From NCBI GenBank assembly GCA_946480605.1, contig CAMLKW010000171.1, positions 1 to 9,734 on the forward strand: DNA of 9,734 bases, given 5' to 3'. The position numbers and the translations under genes are program-made. This document shows positions 1 to 6,017 of this stretch, piece after piece (position 1 is the stretch's first letter; every line of letters starts with the position of its first letter). The notes under the pieces are model-generated. The model was not told the origin of the DNA, searched no databases, and saw only the letters and a list, made by a program, of their open reading frames with translations. This stretch comes from an uncultured Roseateles sp. (GTDB taxonomy: Bacteria > Pseudomonadota > Gammaproteobacteria > Burkholderiales > Burkholderiaceae).

Positions 1-209
1 TAGGTCTTCTCGATGTAGTCGACGGTCAGCGGGAAGAAGTCCTGGCCGGCCTTGGCTTCGGTCTTGGCGACCACGGTGGCCAGCACGACGGTGCCTTCGA
101 TGTTGACGAGGACGGCGCCGGTGGACTGGCGGGCGATCTCGCCCGTTTCCAGCACGACTTGGTGGCGACCCCATTGGAAGGTCTTGGTGACCTTGTTGAA
201 CATGGACAT
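1..209 (-). CDS. pnp: Polynucleotide phosphorylase, N-terminal part (runs off left edge)
   Basis: PNPase is a trimeric 3'-5' exoribonuclease that degrades RNA with phosphate and is part of the RNA degradosome. Only the first 69 codons are visible. They read [14 protein letters not shown], then a stretch with [14 protein letters not shown], and then [11 protein letters not shown], which matches the start of the first RNase PH domain in this family. Three in-frame ATGs lie close together (first bases 215, 209 and 203). I chose 209 because an AGGAG at 216-220 then sits 6 nt upstream; the ATG at 215 touches the AGGAG and the ATG at 203 is too far. It lies downstream of rpsO in the usual rpsO-pnp order, with a 211-base gap that holds a terminator-like hairpin and a long stem. 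The S1 and KH RNA-binding domains would lie beyond the left edge. Confidence 0.95.
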   Translation of the reverse strand, partial: MSMFNKVTKTFQWGRHQVVLETGEIARQSTGAVLVNIEGTVVLATVVAKTEAKAGQDFFPLTVDYIEKT

Positions 210-275
210 GCTCATCTCCTGGTTGTGGTGGACGGAGTCAATCGCGTCCGGTGAAACCGGGAACGAGGCTGGGTT

Positions 276-336
276 TGGTCCAGATGCCATTCCAGGGCGA
301 CTCGGGTAGGAGCCGTCTTGGAATGATCCGCGACCA
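276..336 (-). promoter_or_regulatory. Long interrupted stem-loop in the pnp leader (candidate RNase III site)
   Basis: Three pairing blocks stack in register. TGGTC (276-280) pairs with GACCA (332-336), GAT (283-285) with ATC (326-328), and CATTCCA (288-294) with TGGAATG (319-325). Small internal loops separate them and the apical loop is 24 nt. It lies about 67-127 nt upstream of the pnp start. In E. coli, RNase III cleaves a stem in the pnp leader at a similar distance, and this lets PNPase repress its own synthesis. The pairing is seen; the role is inferred from that parallel. Confidence 0.45.
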
Positions 337-354
337 CGTCAGCTTGGTTCCTGG

Positions 355-402
355 ACAGAAAGACGAAGAGCCTGTACTGGGCTTGATGGACCAGACAGGC
401 TC
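355..402 (-). terminator. Terminator-like hairpin after rpsO
   Basis: GAGCCTGT (368-375) pairs with ACAGGCTC (395-402), and CTGG (377-380) with CCAG (391-394). This gives 12 bp with one bulged base (376) and a 10-nt loop. Read on the minus strand, the hairpin is followed by a pyrimidine-rich tail, TTCGTCTTTCTGTC (354-367). The U-tract is broken, so termination is probably partial, as in the E. coli rpsO-pnp intergenic region where read-through feeds pnp. It starts 19 nt after the rpsO stop. Confidence 0.55.
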
Positions 403-420
403 CTCGACGGATTCGCTAGA

Positions 421-687
421 TTACTTGCGCAGGCCCAGCTTCTGGATCAGTGCGACGTAGCGGGCGGAGTCCACGCGCTTCAGGTAGGCCAGCAGGCTCT
501 TGCGCGTGTTGACCATCTTCAGCAGGCCGCGGCGGCCGTGATGGTCCTTGGCGTGGGTCTTGAAGTGGGGGGTCAGGTCGTTGATGCGGGCGGTCAGCAG
601 AGCGACCTGGACTTCCGGGCTGCCGGTGTCGTTGGCGCTGCGTGCGTTGGCCTTGACGATCTCGGCCTTCTTTTCGGCGATGGACAT
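421..687 (-). CDS. rpsO: 30S ribosomal protein S15
   Basis: S15 is a primary binder of 16S rRNA in the small-subunit platform and helps form bridges to the 50S subunit. The 88-residue product begins [12 protein letters not shown] and contains [15 protein letters not shown] and [11 protein letters not shown], the conserved rRNA-contacting parts of the family, and it ends in LGLRK. Length matches the family (88-89 aa). A longer reading from 735 would add 16 unrelated residues, so I start at 687. The Shine-Dalgarno is weak (GGAAAA at 691-696, 6 nt before the ATG) and lies inside a hairpin, which suggests translational control. It is transcribed leftward from its own promoter near 844-872, with pnp downstream. 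Confidence 0.97.
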   Translation of the reverse strand: MSIAEKKAEIVKANARSANDTGSPEVQVALLTARINDLTPHFKTHAKDHHGRRGLLKMVNTRKSLLAYLKRVDSARYVALIQKLGLRK

Positions 688-692
688 TTGTT

Positions 693-711
693 TTCCAAAA
701 GGGTTTCGGAA
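693..711 (-). promoter_or_regulatory. Hairpin covering the rpsO ribosome binding site
   Basis: In the minus-strand mRNA, UUCCGAAA (711-704) pairs with UUUUGGAA (700-693) around a CCC loop, giving an 8-bp stem with one G-U pair. The only Shine-Dalgarno-like bases (GGA at 694-696, 6 nt before the ATG) are in the 3' arm. S15 represses its own mRNA translation in several bacteria through leader structures that differ between lineages. The structure is seen; the S15 link is inferred. Confidence 0.45.
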
Positions 712-751
712 GTCCGGCCGGGCGAGGCACAACACATGACGCTGCCGCAGA

Positions 752-789
752 CGGTTTCCGGGGTTGACTTGCGGTCACGGGGGAAACCG
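752..789 (-). promoter_or_regulatory. Upstream stem-loop in the rpsO leader
   Basis: CGGTTTCC (752-759) pairs perfectly with GGAAACCG (782-789). Inside it, TGAC (765-768) pairs with GTCA (774-777) around a 5-nt loop. It lies within the approximately 150-nt leader predicted from the promoter at 844-872, and no U-tract follows it, so it is unlikely to be a terminator. Together with the hairpin at 693-711 it could form an S15-responsive leader; this is inference. Confidence 0.4.
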
Positions 790-843
790 CCCCGAGCCGT
801 GCTTGCGCCTGTGTACAAGATATCGAGTACGCAGAACCGACGG

Positions 844-872
844 ATTCTAGCCTAAAGCGGCAGGAGCCCCAA
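844..872 (-). promoter_or_regulatory. Probable sigma-70 promoter of rpsO
   Basis: Read on the minus strand, a -35-like TTGGGG (867-872) is followed after 17 bp by TAGAAT (844-849), which matches TATAAT at 5 of 6 positions. Predicted transcription starts near 837, giving a leader of about 150 nt before rpsO. The weak -35 with a good -10 is common in GC-rich betaproteobacteria. It faces away from the hsp20 promoter. Confidence 0.55.
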
Positions 873-903
873 ACCGCGGCAGGCCAAGCGGGCGGAAGTA
901 GGG

Positions 904-919
904 CCGGCCATCCCGGGTT
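904..919 (+). repeat. 16-bp repeat, copy 1 (inverted copy at 7868-7883)
   Basis: CCGGCCATCCCGGGTT occurs here, and its exact reverse complement lies in the iscR leader at 7868-7883. Within it, CCGG-CCATC-CCGG forms short inverted arms. This copy is in the rpsO-hsp20 divergent intergenic region, about 65 bp upstream of the heat-shock -35 box. It could be a regulator site, a small dispersed repeat, or a chance match of GC-rich sequence. Confidence 0.5.
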
Positions 920-972
920 TCAAGAGCAAGAACCGCCCTGCCCTGCAAATGCGTGACTTCTCTGCCGCGGCG

Positions 973-999
973 CGAAAAGGCCTCTTGAAGCGCTTTTCG
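973..999. repeat. Inverted repeat enclosing the hsp20 -35 element
   Basis: CGAAAAG (973-979) and CTTTTCG (993-999) are perfect 7-bp arms around 13 bp that contain the CTTGAA -35 box (984-989). This is not the CIRCE sequence bound by HrcA. The position would suit an operator for an unknown regulator. It could also be coincidental. Confidence 0.35.
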
Positions 1000-1011
1000 G
1001 CCGCCCTATCT
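984..1011 (+). promoter_or_regulatory. Heat-shock (RpoH/sigma-32-type) promoter of hsp20
   Basis: CTTGAA (984-989) is followed after 14 bp by CCCTATCT (1004-1011). The known sigma-32 consensus is CTTGAA, 13-15 bp, then CCCCATnT, so the match is nearly complete and the spacing is right. It lies 62 bp upstream of hsp20, whose product is a typical member of the heat-shock regulon. Transcription should begin near 1017. Confidence 0.75.
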
Positions 1012-1023
1012 CGGGTTCATCGG

Positions 1024-1073
1024 GTGCTGCTCCCGACTGGTTCAGCAGCGCAAACCAACGGAGTTGATCCCCC
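1024..1073 (+). promoter_or_regulatory. hsp20 5' leader with a hairpin and possible SD pairing
   Basis: GCTGCT (1026-1031) pairs with AGCAGC (1044-1049), extended by two more pairs (1024-1025 with 1050-1051). Alternatively, CTCC (1030-1033) could pair with the Shine-Dalgarno GGAG (1060-1063), and GGA (1060-1062) could pair with TCC (1068-1070). Many small heat-shock genes carry RNA thermometers in the leader. The typical ROSE signature is not seen here, so the thermometer idea is weak. Confidence 0.25.
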
Positions 1074-1463
1074 ATGTTCTACCTGACCCACCCCCGCCAA
1101 GTCGTCCGCGCGCTGCGCCAGTTCGATGTCGACACCACCCGCACGCCAGCCCTGGACGTCAGCGAAGACGACAAGGCCTACAGCGTGACGGTGGACATGC
1201 CCGGCGTCGCCAAGGAGGCCGTGAAGGTCCGCGTCGAATGCCGCCGTGTGCACATCGAAACCGTCAGCTCGGAAGCCGCCGCGCCGACCGATGGTTCCCG
1301 CGTGCTGTACCGCGAGCGCCGCGCCGCCAGCTATGCCCGAAGCTTCTCACTGCCGATCGAGATCGACCAAGGCCAATCGCAGGCCCGCTTCGAGAACGGC
1401 GTGCTGACACTGAGCCTCGTAAAGCGCGTCGCCGAGAACGGTGGCGAGTTGGCGGTCCTTTAA
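1074..1463 (+). CDS. Small heat-shock protein, Hsp20/alpha-crystallin family
   Basis: This is a predicted cytoplasmic holdase chaperone that binds unfolding proteins and passes them to the Hsp70 and ClpB systems. The 129-residue product has a short N-terminal arm (1-24) and an alpha-crystallin domain (about 25-116). VDMPGV is at 40-45, the region [16 protein letters not shown] at 79-94 matches the family's YGxFxRxFxLP segment, and the hallmark [12 protein letters not shown] is at 104-115. The tail is short and ends LAVL, where an IxI-like oligomerisation motif would lie. Start: ATG at 1074 with GGAG at 1060-1063. An RpoH-type promoter lies upstream. It converges on tsaD and their stop codons overlap, with no terminator between. 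Which Hsp20 subfamily it belongs to cannot be told, so no symbol is given. Confidence 0.9.
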   Translation: MFYLTHPRQVVRALRQFDVDTTRTPALDVSEDDKAYSVTVDMPGVAKEAVKVRVECRRVHIETVSSEAAAPTDGSRVLYRERRAASYARSFSLPIEIDQGQSQARFENGVLTLSLVKRVAENGGELAVL

Positions 1464-2503
1464 GCGGCAGAGAGATCCCAGCGGGGGCGGACCTCGAAGC
1501 CGCCGTCCTGCCGGGGCTGGGCCATGCCGCGCTGTACCCGCAGCGCGGCGGCCATCGCGATCATGGCGCCGTTGTCGGTACACAGCGACAGCTCGGGGTA
1601 GTGCACGCGCACGCCCCGCTTGGCGCAGACGGCATTCAACTGCTCGCGCAGCTTGGCATTCGCGCCGACGCCACCGGCGACGACGAGACGTTTCAGCCCC
1701 GTGGCCTTCAGCGCCAGCAGCGACTTCTTAACCAGCACGTCGACGATGGCTTGCTGCGTGGACGCAGCGAGGTCCGCCTTCGTCTGCTCGCAGGGCGAGT
1801 TGCCGATCTTCTTGACCTGCGTGAGCACCGCCGTCTTCAGGCCAGCAAAGCTGAAGTCCGGTTTGCCGCTGTGCAGCAGCGGGCGCGGCAGCGCATAGGC
1901 CTCGGGATTGCCGAACTCGGCCATGCGCGCCAGATGCGGTCCGCCCGGATACGGCAGGCCCAGCAGCTTGGCACTCTTGTCGAAGGCCTCGCCGGCTGCG
2001 TCGTCAATGGTCTCGCCGAGGATTTCGTAGGAGCCCACCTCGTCCACGCGCATCAGCTGCGTGTGACCGCCACTGACCAGCAGTGCGACGAACGGGAACT
2101 CGGGCGGATCGGCTGACAGGAACGGCGACAACAAGTGCCCTTCGAGGTGGTGGATCGGCAGCGCCGGCACGTCCAGCGCGGCGGCTAGCGACACGGCGAC
2201 GCCGGCGCCAACCAGCAACGCACCCGCGAGACCCGGGCCTTGCGTGTAGGCGACGAGGTCCACGTCATGCAGCGCCAGCCCCGCCTGCGACAGCACCTCG
2301 CGCGTCAACGGCAGCACGCGGCGCACATGGTCACGCGAGGCCAACTCTGGCACCACGCCACCATAAGCTTGGTGCATGCTGATCTGGCTGTGCAGCGCCT
2401 GCGCCACCAGCTTGGGCGGCGCGGCGCCCGCCACCTCGACCAGCGCCACCCCGGTCTCGTCGCAGGACGATTCGAAGCCGAGGATGCGCTTCAGGCCACT
2501 CAC
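1460..2503 (-). CDS. tsaD: tRNA N6-adenosine threonylcarbamoyltransferase
   Basis: TsaD moves the threonylcarbamoyl group from threonylcarbamoyl-AMP to A37 of ANN-decoding tRNAs, working with TsaB and TsaE (t6A modification). The 347-residue length fits the family. Visible motifs are [12 protein letters not shown] at 9-20, HHLEGH at 118-123 (metal ligands H119 and H123), SGGHTQL at 144-150, [19 protein letters not shown] in the middle, VAGGVGAN near 275-282 and CTDNGAMIA with metal ligand D310. The start is GTG at 2503; its GTGA overlaps the fdx TGA, and a strong AAGGAAGG Shine-Dalgarno precedes it, so translation is probably coupled to fdx. It occupies the place where iscX often lies. Its end shares TTAA (1460-1463) with hsp20. 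No terminator is seen, so isc transcripts may run antisense into hsp20. Confidence 0.96.
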   Translation of the reverse strand: MSGLKRILGFESSCDETGVALVEVAGAAPPKLVAQALHSQISMHQAYGGVVPELASRDHVRRVLPLTREVLSQAGLALHDVDLVAYTQGPGLAGALLVGAGVAVSLAAALDVPALPIHHLEGHLLSPFLSADPPEFPFVALLVSGGHTQLMRVDEVGSYEILGETIDDAAGEAFDKSAKLLGLPYPGGPHLARMAEFGNPEAYALPRPLLHSGKPDFSFAGLKTAVLTQVKKIGNSPCEQTKADLAASTQQAIVDVLVKKSLLALKATGLKRLVVAGGVGANAKLREQLNAVCAKRGVRVHYPELSLCTDNGAMIAMAAALRVQRGMAQPRQDGGFEVRPRWDLSAA

Positions 2504-2838
2504 TTGCCTTCCTTGGCGTGATTGATCGAGTACTTGGGAATCTCGACCGTGATGTCTTGCTGGCGCAGCAGCGCCTGGCAGGACAGGCGCGAATCGGGCT
2601 CCAGACCCCAGGCGCGGTCCAGCATGTCCTCTTCGTCCTCTTCCATCTCGCTCAGCGAACGCCCGCCCTCGCGCACGATGACGTGGCAGGTCGTGCAGGC
2701 GCAGACCTGGTCGCAGGCGTGCTCGATGTGGATGTCGTGGTCCAGCAGCGCTTCGCAGATAGACGTTCCGGGCGCCGCGTTGATGCTGGCGCCGTCGGGG
2801 CAGTACTCGGCGTGCGGGAGGATCTTGATGACGGGCAT
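2500..2838 (-). CDS. fdx: Isc-type [2Fe-2S] ferredoxin
   Basis: This ferredoxin donates electrons for Fe-S cluster assembly on IscU and reduction by the IscS/IscA machinery. The product is 112 aa, starting [16 protein letters not shown]. Cluster ligands are visible at C42, C48, C51 (in [12 protein letters not shown]) and C87 (in SRLSCQ), and C46 is the conserved fifth cysteine. The acidic [14 protein letters not shown] stretch and the end [14 protein letters not shown] match the adrenodoxin-like Isc group. An upstream in-frame ATG at 2865 would overlap hscA and add nine residues foreign to the family, so I start at 2838. The start has no good Shine-Dalgarno and lies 10 nt after the hscA stop, which suggests coupling. 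The 3' end overlaps tsaD by 4 nt. Confidence 0.97.
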   Translation of the reverse strand: MPVIKILPHAEYCPDGASINAAPGTSICEALLDHDIHIEHACDQVCACTTCHVIVREGGRSLSEMEEDEEDMLDRAWGLEPDSRLSCQALLRQQDITVEIPKYSINHAKEGK

Positions 2839-2848
2839 GGTGTGATTT

Positions 2849-4693
2849 TCAGAGCTGGCTGACATCGCGGCCCGTCAGGGCTCGGGCGATGGAGCGGTTC
2901 ATGCGTTCGGCGGCAAAGCCTTCGGTGGCTTCCGCCAGGGCCTTCACGGCGGCGTCGATGGCGTCAGCATCACCATCCATTGCGGCCAGGGCGGATAGGC
3001 GCGCCTCCAGCGCCTCGCACTCGGCATCGGGCAGCAGGTCGCCGTCGGCAGCGAGCGCGCTGCGTGTGGCAAGCACCATGCGCTCGGCCTCGACCTTGGC
3101 CTCGCGCAGCTTGCGCGCCGCCATGTCGGCGTCAGCGCTGGCAAAGCCGTCCTTCAGCATGCGGGCAATTTCGTCGTCGCCCAGACCGTAGCTGGGCTTG
3201 ACGGTGATGGCCGCCTGCACGCCCGAGGTCAGCTCCTCGGCGGACACGCTCAGCAGCCCGTCCGCATCGACCTGGAAGCTGACGCGGATGCGCGCCGCGC
3301 CGGCCGCCATCGGGGGGATGCCGCGCAATTCAAAACGCGCCAGCGAACGACATTCGCTGACCAGCTCACGCTCACCCTGGACGACATGGACGGCCATTGC
3401 CGTCTGGCCGTCCTTGAAGGTGGTGAAGTCCTGCGCCTTGGCCACGGGGATGGTCGAGTTGCGCTCGATGACGCGCTCGACGAGGCCGCCCATGGTCTCA
3501 AGACCCAGCGACAGCGGGATCACGTCCAGCAGCAGGATTTCGCCGTCGGCGGCATTGCCCGCCAACTGGTTCGCCTGGATGGCGGCGCCCAGTGCGACGA
3601 CCTCGTCGGGGTTGAGGTTGGTCAGCACCTCGCGGCCGAACAGTTCGCTGACGGCACGGCGCACGACGGGCATGCGCGTGGAGCCGCCGACCATGACGGC
3701 ACCTTGCACGTCAGCCGCCCTCACCCTGGCGTCGCGCAGCGCGCGCTTCACGGACGACAGCGTCTTGGCGATCAAAGGCTGCACGAGTGCCTCGAACTGG
3801 GTACGCGTGACGGTCACACGCAGTTCGCCGGCATCGAGTGCAGCGACCAGCTCGGTCGATTCGGTGTCGGACAGCGCCTCCTTGGCGGCGCGCGCGGCGA
3901 CGAGGATGGCGCGCTTGTCGTGCGCAGACTCAGCGCCGCGCCCCGCCAGCGCCCAGTCCGCCAGCGCACGGTCGAAGTCGTCGCCGCCCAACGCGGCATC
4001 GCCACCGGTCGCCACGACCTCGAACACGCCGCGTGTCAGGCGCAGCAGCGAGATGTCGAAGGTGCCGCCGCCCAGGTCGTAGACGGCGTAGAGGCCTTCG
4101 CTGGCGTTGTCCAGGCCGTAGGCGATGGCCGCGGCCGTGGGCTCGTTGATGAGCCGCAGCACCTTGAGACCAGCCAGCTCGGCAGCGTCCTTGGTCGCTT
4201 GGCGCTGGGCATCGTCGAAGTAGGCCGGCACGGTGATGACGACGCCGAACAAGTCGTCGTTGAAGGTGTCCTCAGCCCGGAAGCGCAGCGTGGCCAGGAT
4301 CTCGGCAGACACCTCGACGGGGCTCTTCACGCCGTCGCGCGTGGCGATGGCCAGCATGCCGGGACGGTCTTCGAACCGATAGGGCAGTTGCTCGCGGTTG
4401 GACATGTCGGCCAGGCTGCGGCCCATGAAGCGCTTGACCGAGACGATGGTGTTCTCGGGGTCGTCCGCTTGCGCAGCCAGCGCATCGGCGCCGATCTGGC
4501 GGCGACCTTCCGACAGGTAGCGTACCGCGGAGGGCAGGATCACCCTGCCCTGCTCGTCCGGCAAGCACTCAGCCACGCCGTGGCGCACGGAAGCAACGAG
4601 GGAATGCGTCGTGCCGAGGTCAATGCCGACGGCGATGCGGCGCTGGTGCGGGTCGGGCGACGCGCCGGGTTCGGAAATTTGCAGGAGAGCCAT
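2849..4693 (-). CDS. hscA: Fe-S assembly Hsp70-type chaperone HscA
   Basis: HscA is a specialised Hsp70 that, with HscB, uses ATP to distort IscU and promote cluster transfer to target proteins. The 614-residue length fits HscA (616 aa in E. coli). The nucleotide-binding domain shows GIDLGTTHS (23-31), [35 protein letters not shown] (182-195), [10 protein letters not shown] (206-215) and GGSTRMP. The substrate-binding domain starts about residue 380, with LGLETMGG, and has a helical lid at the C-terminus. The N-terminal extension before the ATPase core matches HscA rather than DnaK. It starts 2 nt after the hscB stop without a clear Shine-Dalgarno, so it is likely coupled to hscB. Its expected client site, LPPVK, is present in IscU in this same operon. 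Confidence 0.97.
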   Translation of the reverse strand: MALLQISEPGASPDPHQRRIAVGIDLGTTHSLVASVRHGVAECLPDEQGRVILPSAVRYLSEGRRQIGADALAAQADDPENTIVSVKRFMGRSLADMSNREQLPYRFEDRPGMLAIATRDGVKSPVEVSAEILATLRFRAEDTFNDDLFGVVITVPAYFDDAQRQATKDAAELAGLKVLRLINEPTAAAIAYGLDNASEGLYAVYDLGGGTFDISLLRLTRGVFEVVATGGDAALGGDDFDRALADWALAGRGAESAHDKRAILVAARAAKEALSDTESTELVAALDAGELRVTVTRTQFEALVQPLIAKTLSSVKRALRDARVRAADVQGAVMVGGSTRMPVVRRAVSELFGREVLTNLNPDEVVALGAAIQANQLAGNAADGEILLLDVIPLSLGLETMGGLVERVIERNSTIPVAKAQDFTTFKDGQTAMAVHVVQGERELVSECRSLARFELRGIPPMAAGAARIRVSFQVDADGLLSVSAEELTSGVQAAITVKPSYGLGDDEIARMLKDGFASADADMAARKLREAKVEAERMVLATRSALAADGDLLPDAECEALEARLSALAAMDGDADAIDAAVKALAEATEGFAAERMNRSIARALTGRDVSQL

Positions 4694-4695
4694 GG

Positions 4696-5214
4696 TCAGG
4701 CGTCGAGCGCCGCGAGGCGCTGATCGATGTCGGCCCGGAAGCGCTGGATGAACATCAGCGCGCGGACCTGGGATGCGGCAGCCGGCGCATCGCCGGCCTC
4801 GTCGAGCAGGCGCTGCACGGCGGCCAGCGCGATGGATTCAGCGCGGGCCGCGTCGTCGTCGAGGGCGGTCAGCGCCGCCTCATTGTTTGCGTCGTCCAGC
4901 GCCTCGCGCCATTCCATCTGCTGCATCAGGAAGGCAGGCGGCATGGCCGTGTTGTTCTCGGCCTGAACCGGTGCGCCACGCAGTTCGCACAGGTAGGCCG
5001 CGCGCTTGAGCGGATCCCTCAGGCGCTGATAGCCCTCGTTCACGCGCATGGCCCACTGCATGGCCACCCGCTGCGCGGCAGCACCTTCCGCGGCAAAGCG
5101 GTCGGGATGAACTTCAGCCTGCAGCGCCTTCCAGCGCGCGTCAATGTCGGCGCGCGCCTGGGCTTGCGTCTCGGGCAGGCCAAAGAGCCGGAAGTCGTTG
5201 TCGGTCAGGCGCAT
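4696..5214 (-). CDS. hscB: Fe-S assembly J-domain co-chaperone HscB
   Basis: HscB brings IscU to HscA and stimulates the HscA ATPase. The product is 172 aa (E. coli HscB is 171). The N-terminal J domain begins [14 protein letters not shown] and carries the essential HPD motif at H36-P37-D38 (VHPDRF). The rest is the helical IscU-binding domain, with YLCELRG followed by [13 protein letters not shown], both typical of HscB rather than DnaJ. The start at 5214 has no clear Shine-Dalgarno. The gene is separated from iscA by 59 bp that hold a strong hairpin with a U-tract, unlike the tight spacing of the other distal genes. hscA follows after 2 nt. Confidence 0.96.
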   Translation of the reverse strand: MRLTDNDFRLFGLPETQAQARADIDARWKALQAEVHPDRFAAEGAAAQRVAMQWAMRVNEGYQRLRDPLKRAAYLCELRGAPVQAENNTAMPPAFLMQQMEWREALDDANNEAALTALDDDAARAESIALAAVQRLLDEAGDAPAAASQVRALMFIQRFRADIDQRLAALDA

Positions 5215-5223
5215 GGCGGGTGC

Positions 5224-5253
5224 AAAAGCAAAAGGCGCGGTTCACACCGCGCC
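5224..5253 (-). terminator. Intrinsic terminator-like hairpin between iscA and hscB
   Basis: On the minus strand, GGCGCGGT pairs perfectly with ACCGCGCC (5234-5241 with 5246-5253) around a 4-nt loop. It is followed directly by TTTTGCTTTT (5224-5233). This is a textbook intrinsic terminator in form, placed 20 nt after the iscA stop and 10-20 nt before the hscB start. As hscB, hscA, fdx and tsaD show no other promoter that I can identify, it probably acts as a partial terminator that lowers distal expression, or its stem marks an mRNA processing end. Confidence 0.75.
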
Positions 5254-5273
5254 TGTCATCGGGTCAGCGAATC

Positions 5274-5597
5274 TCAGACACGGAAGGACTCGCCGCAGCC
5301 GCACTTATCCTTCTCGCGCGGGTTGCGGAACTTGAAGCCTTCGTTCAGGCCTTCGCGCACGAAATCCAGCTCGGTGCCGTCGAGGTAGGGCAGGCTCTTG
5401 GGGTCGATGAGTATCTTGACCTCATGCCCCTCGAAGACCACGTCCTCCGGTGCCACGTCGTCGGCGTACTCCAGCTTGTAAGCCAGGCCCGAGCAGCCTG
5501 TCGTCTTCACACCCAGGCGCACGCCCACGCCCTTGCCGCGCTTGGCGATGTAGCGCTTGACGTGGCGGGCGGCGGCTTCGGTGAGCGTGACAGACAT
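5274..5597 (-). CDS. iscA: Iron-sulfur assembly A-type protein IscA
   Basis: IscA is an A-type carrier that receives Fe-S clusters or iron and is needed for [4Fe-4S] maturation under aerobic conditions. The product is 107 aa, the same length as E. coli IscA. It has the three conserved cysteines, C35 (in TTGCSGLAY), C99 and C101 (in KCGCGESF). The [15 protein letters not shown] and [13 protein letters not shown] stretches are typical of IscA rather than ErpA or SufA, and the operon context supports this. The start at 5597 lies 4 nt after the iscU stop, so translation is likely coupled. A strong hairpin with a U-tract follows the gene. Confidence 0.96.
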   Translation of the reverse strand: MSVTLTEAAARHVKRYIAKRGKGVGVRLGVKTTGCSGLAYKLEYADDVAPEDVVFEGHEVKILIDPKSLPYLDGTELDFVREGLNEGFKFRNPREKDKCGCGESFRV

Positions 5598-5601
5598 GGC
5601 T

Positions 5602-5994
5602 TCAGGCAGTCTGTGCGTGCTTGGCGCGGTAGTCGTCCACCGCAGCCTTGATGGCGTCTTCGGCCAGGATGGAGCAGTGGATCTTGACCGGCGGCAGTGC
5701 CAGCTCTTCGGCGATCTGCGTGTTCTTGATCGTCAGCGCTTCGTCCAGGCTCTTGCCCTTGACCCATTCGGTCACGAGCGAACTGGAGGCGATGGCCGAG
5801 CCGCAGCCATAGGTCTTGAACTTGGCGTCCTCGATGAGACCGGTCGCCGGGTTGACCTTGATCTGCAGCTTCATCACGTCGCCGCAGGCCGGAGCGCCGA
5901 CCATGCCGGTACCGACGTCTTCATCACCGTTGTCGAACTTGCCGACGTTGCGGGGGTTTTCGTAGTGGTCGACGACCTTCTCGCTGTATGCCAT
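5602..5994 (-). CDS. iscU: Fe-S cluster assembly scaffold IscU
   Basis: IscU is the scaffold on which clusters form from iron and IscS-supplied sulfur; HscA and HscB then help release them. The product is 130 aa, starting [18 protein letters not shown]. Ligand residues are visible: C37 and D39 (APACGD), C64 (TYGCGSA), and H106 and C107 (KIHCS). The HscA-binding motif LPPVK is at 100-104. It has one residue more than the E. coli protein between the first two cysteines. Longer in-frame readings exist to 6075, but a clear AAGGAG (6002-6007) sits 7 nt before the ATG at 5994 and the family starts there. iscS ends 23 nt upstream and iscA begins 4 nt downstream. Confidence 0.98.
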   Translation of the reverse strand: MAYSEKVVDHYENPRNVGKFDNGDEDVGTGMVGAPACGDVMKLQIKVNPATGLIEDAKFKTYGCGSAIASSSLVTEWVKGKSLDEALTIKNTQIAEELALPPVKIHCSILAEDAIKAAVDDYRAKHAQTA

Positions 5995-6017
5995 GAAAGT
6001 TCTCCTTGCTCGGGCGC

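Noticed and set aside
248..260. Small CCGGT-GAA-ACCGG hairpin in the pnp leader
   Set aside because: The stem is only 5 bp in GC-rich DNA, with no U-tract and no clear relation to the ribosome binding site.
538..855. Plus-strand open frame of 105 codons across rpsO and its leader
   Set aside because: It is antisense to rpsO and its promoter, with no ribosome binding site that I can see and no recognisable protein features.
1064..2116. Plus-strand open frame of 350 codons starting just before hsp20 and running across tsaD
   Set aside because: It is out of frame with hsp20 and antisense to tsaD, both clearly real. The Arg/Ala/Pro-rich product resembles no family.
3386..4723. Plus-strand open frame of 445 codons opposite hscA
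   Set aside because: The minus strand encodes a full-length, motif-complete HscA. In GC-rich genes the opposite strand often stays open by codon bias, and the plus-strand product has no recognisable domain.
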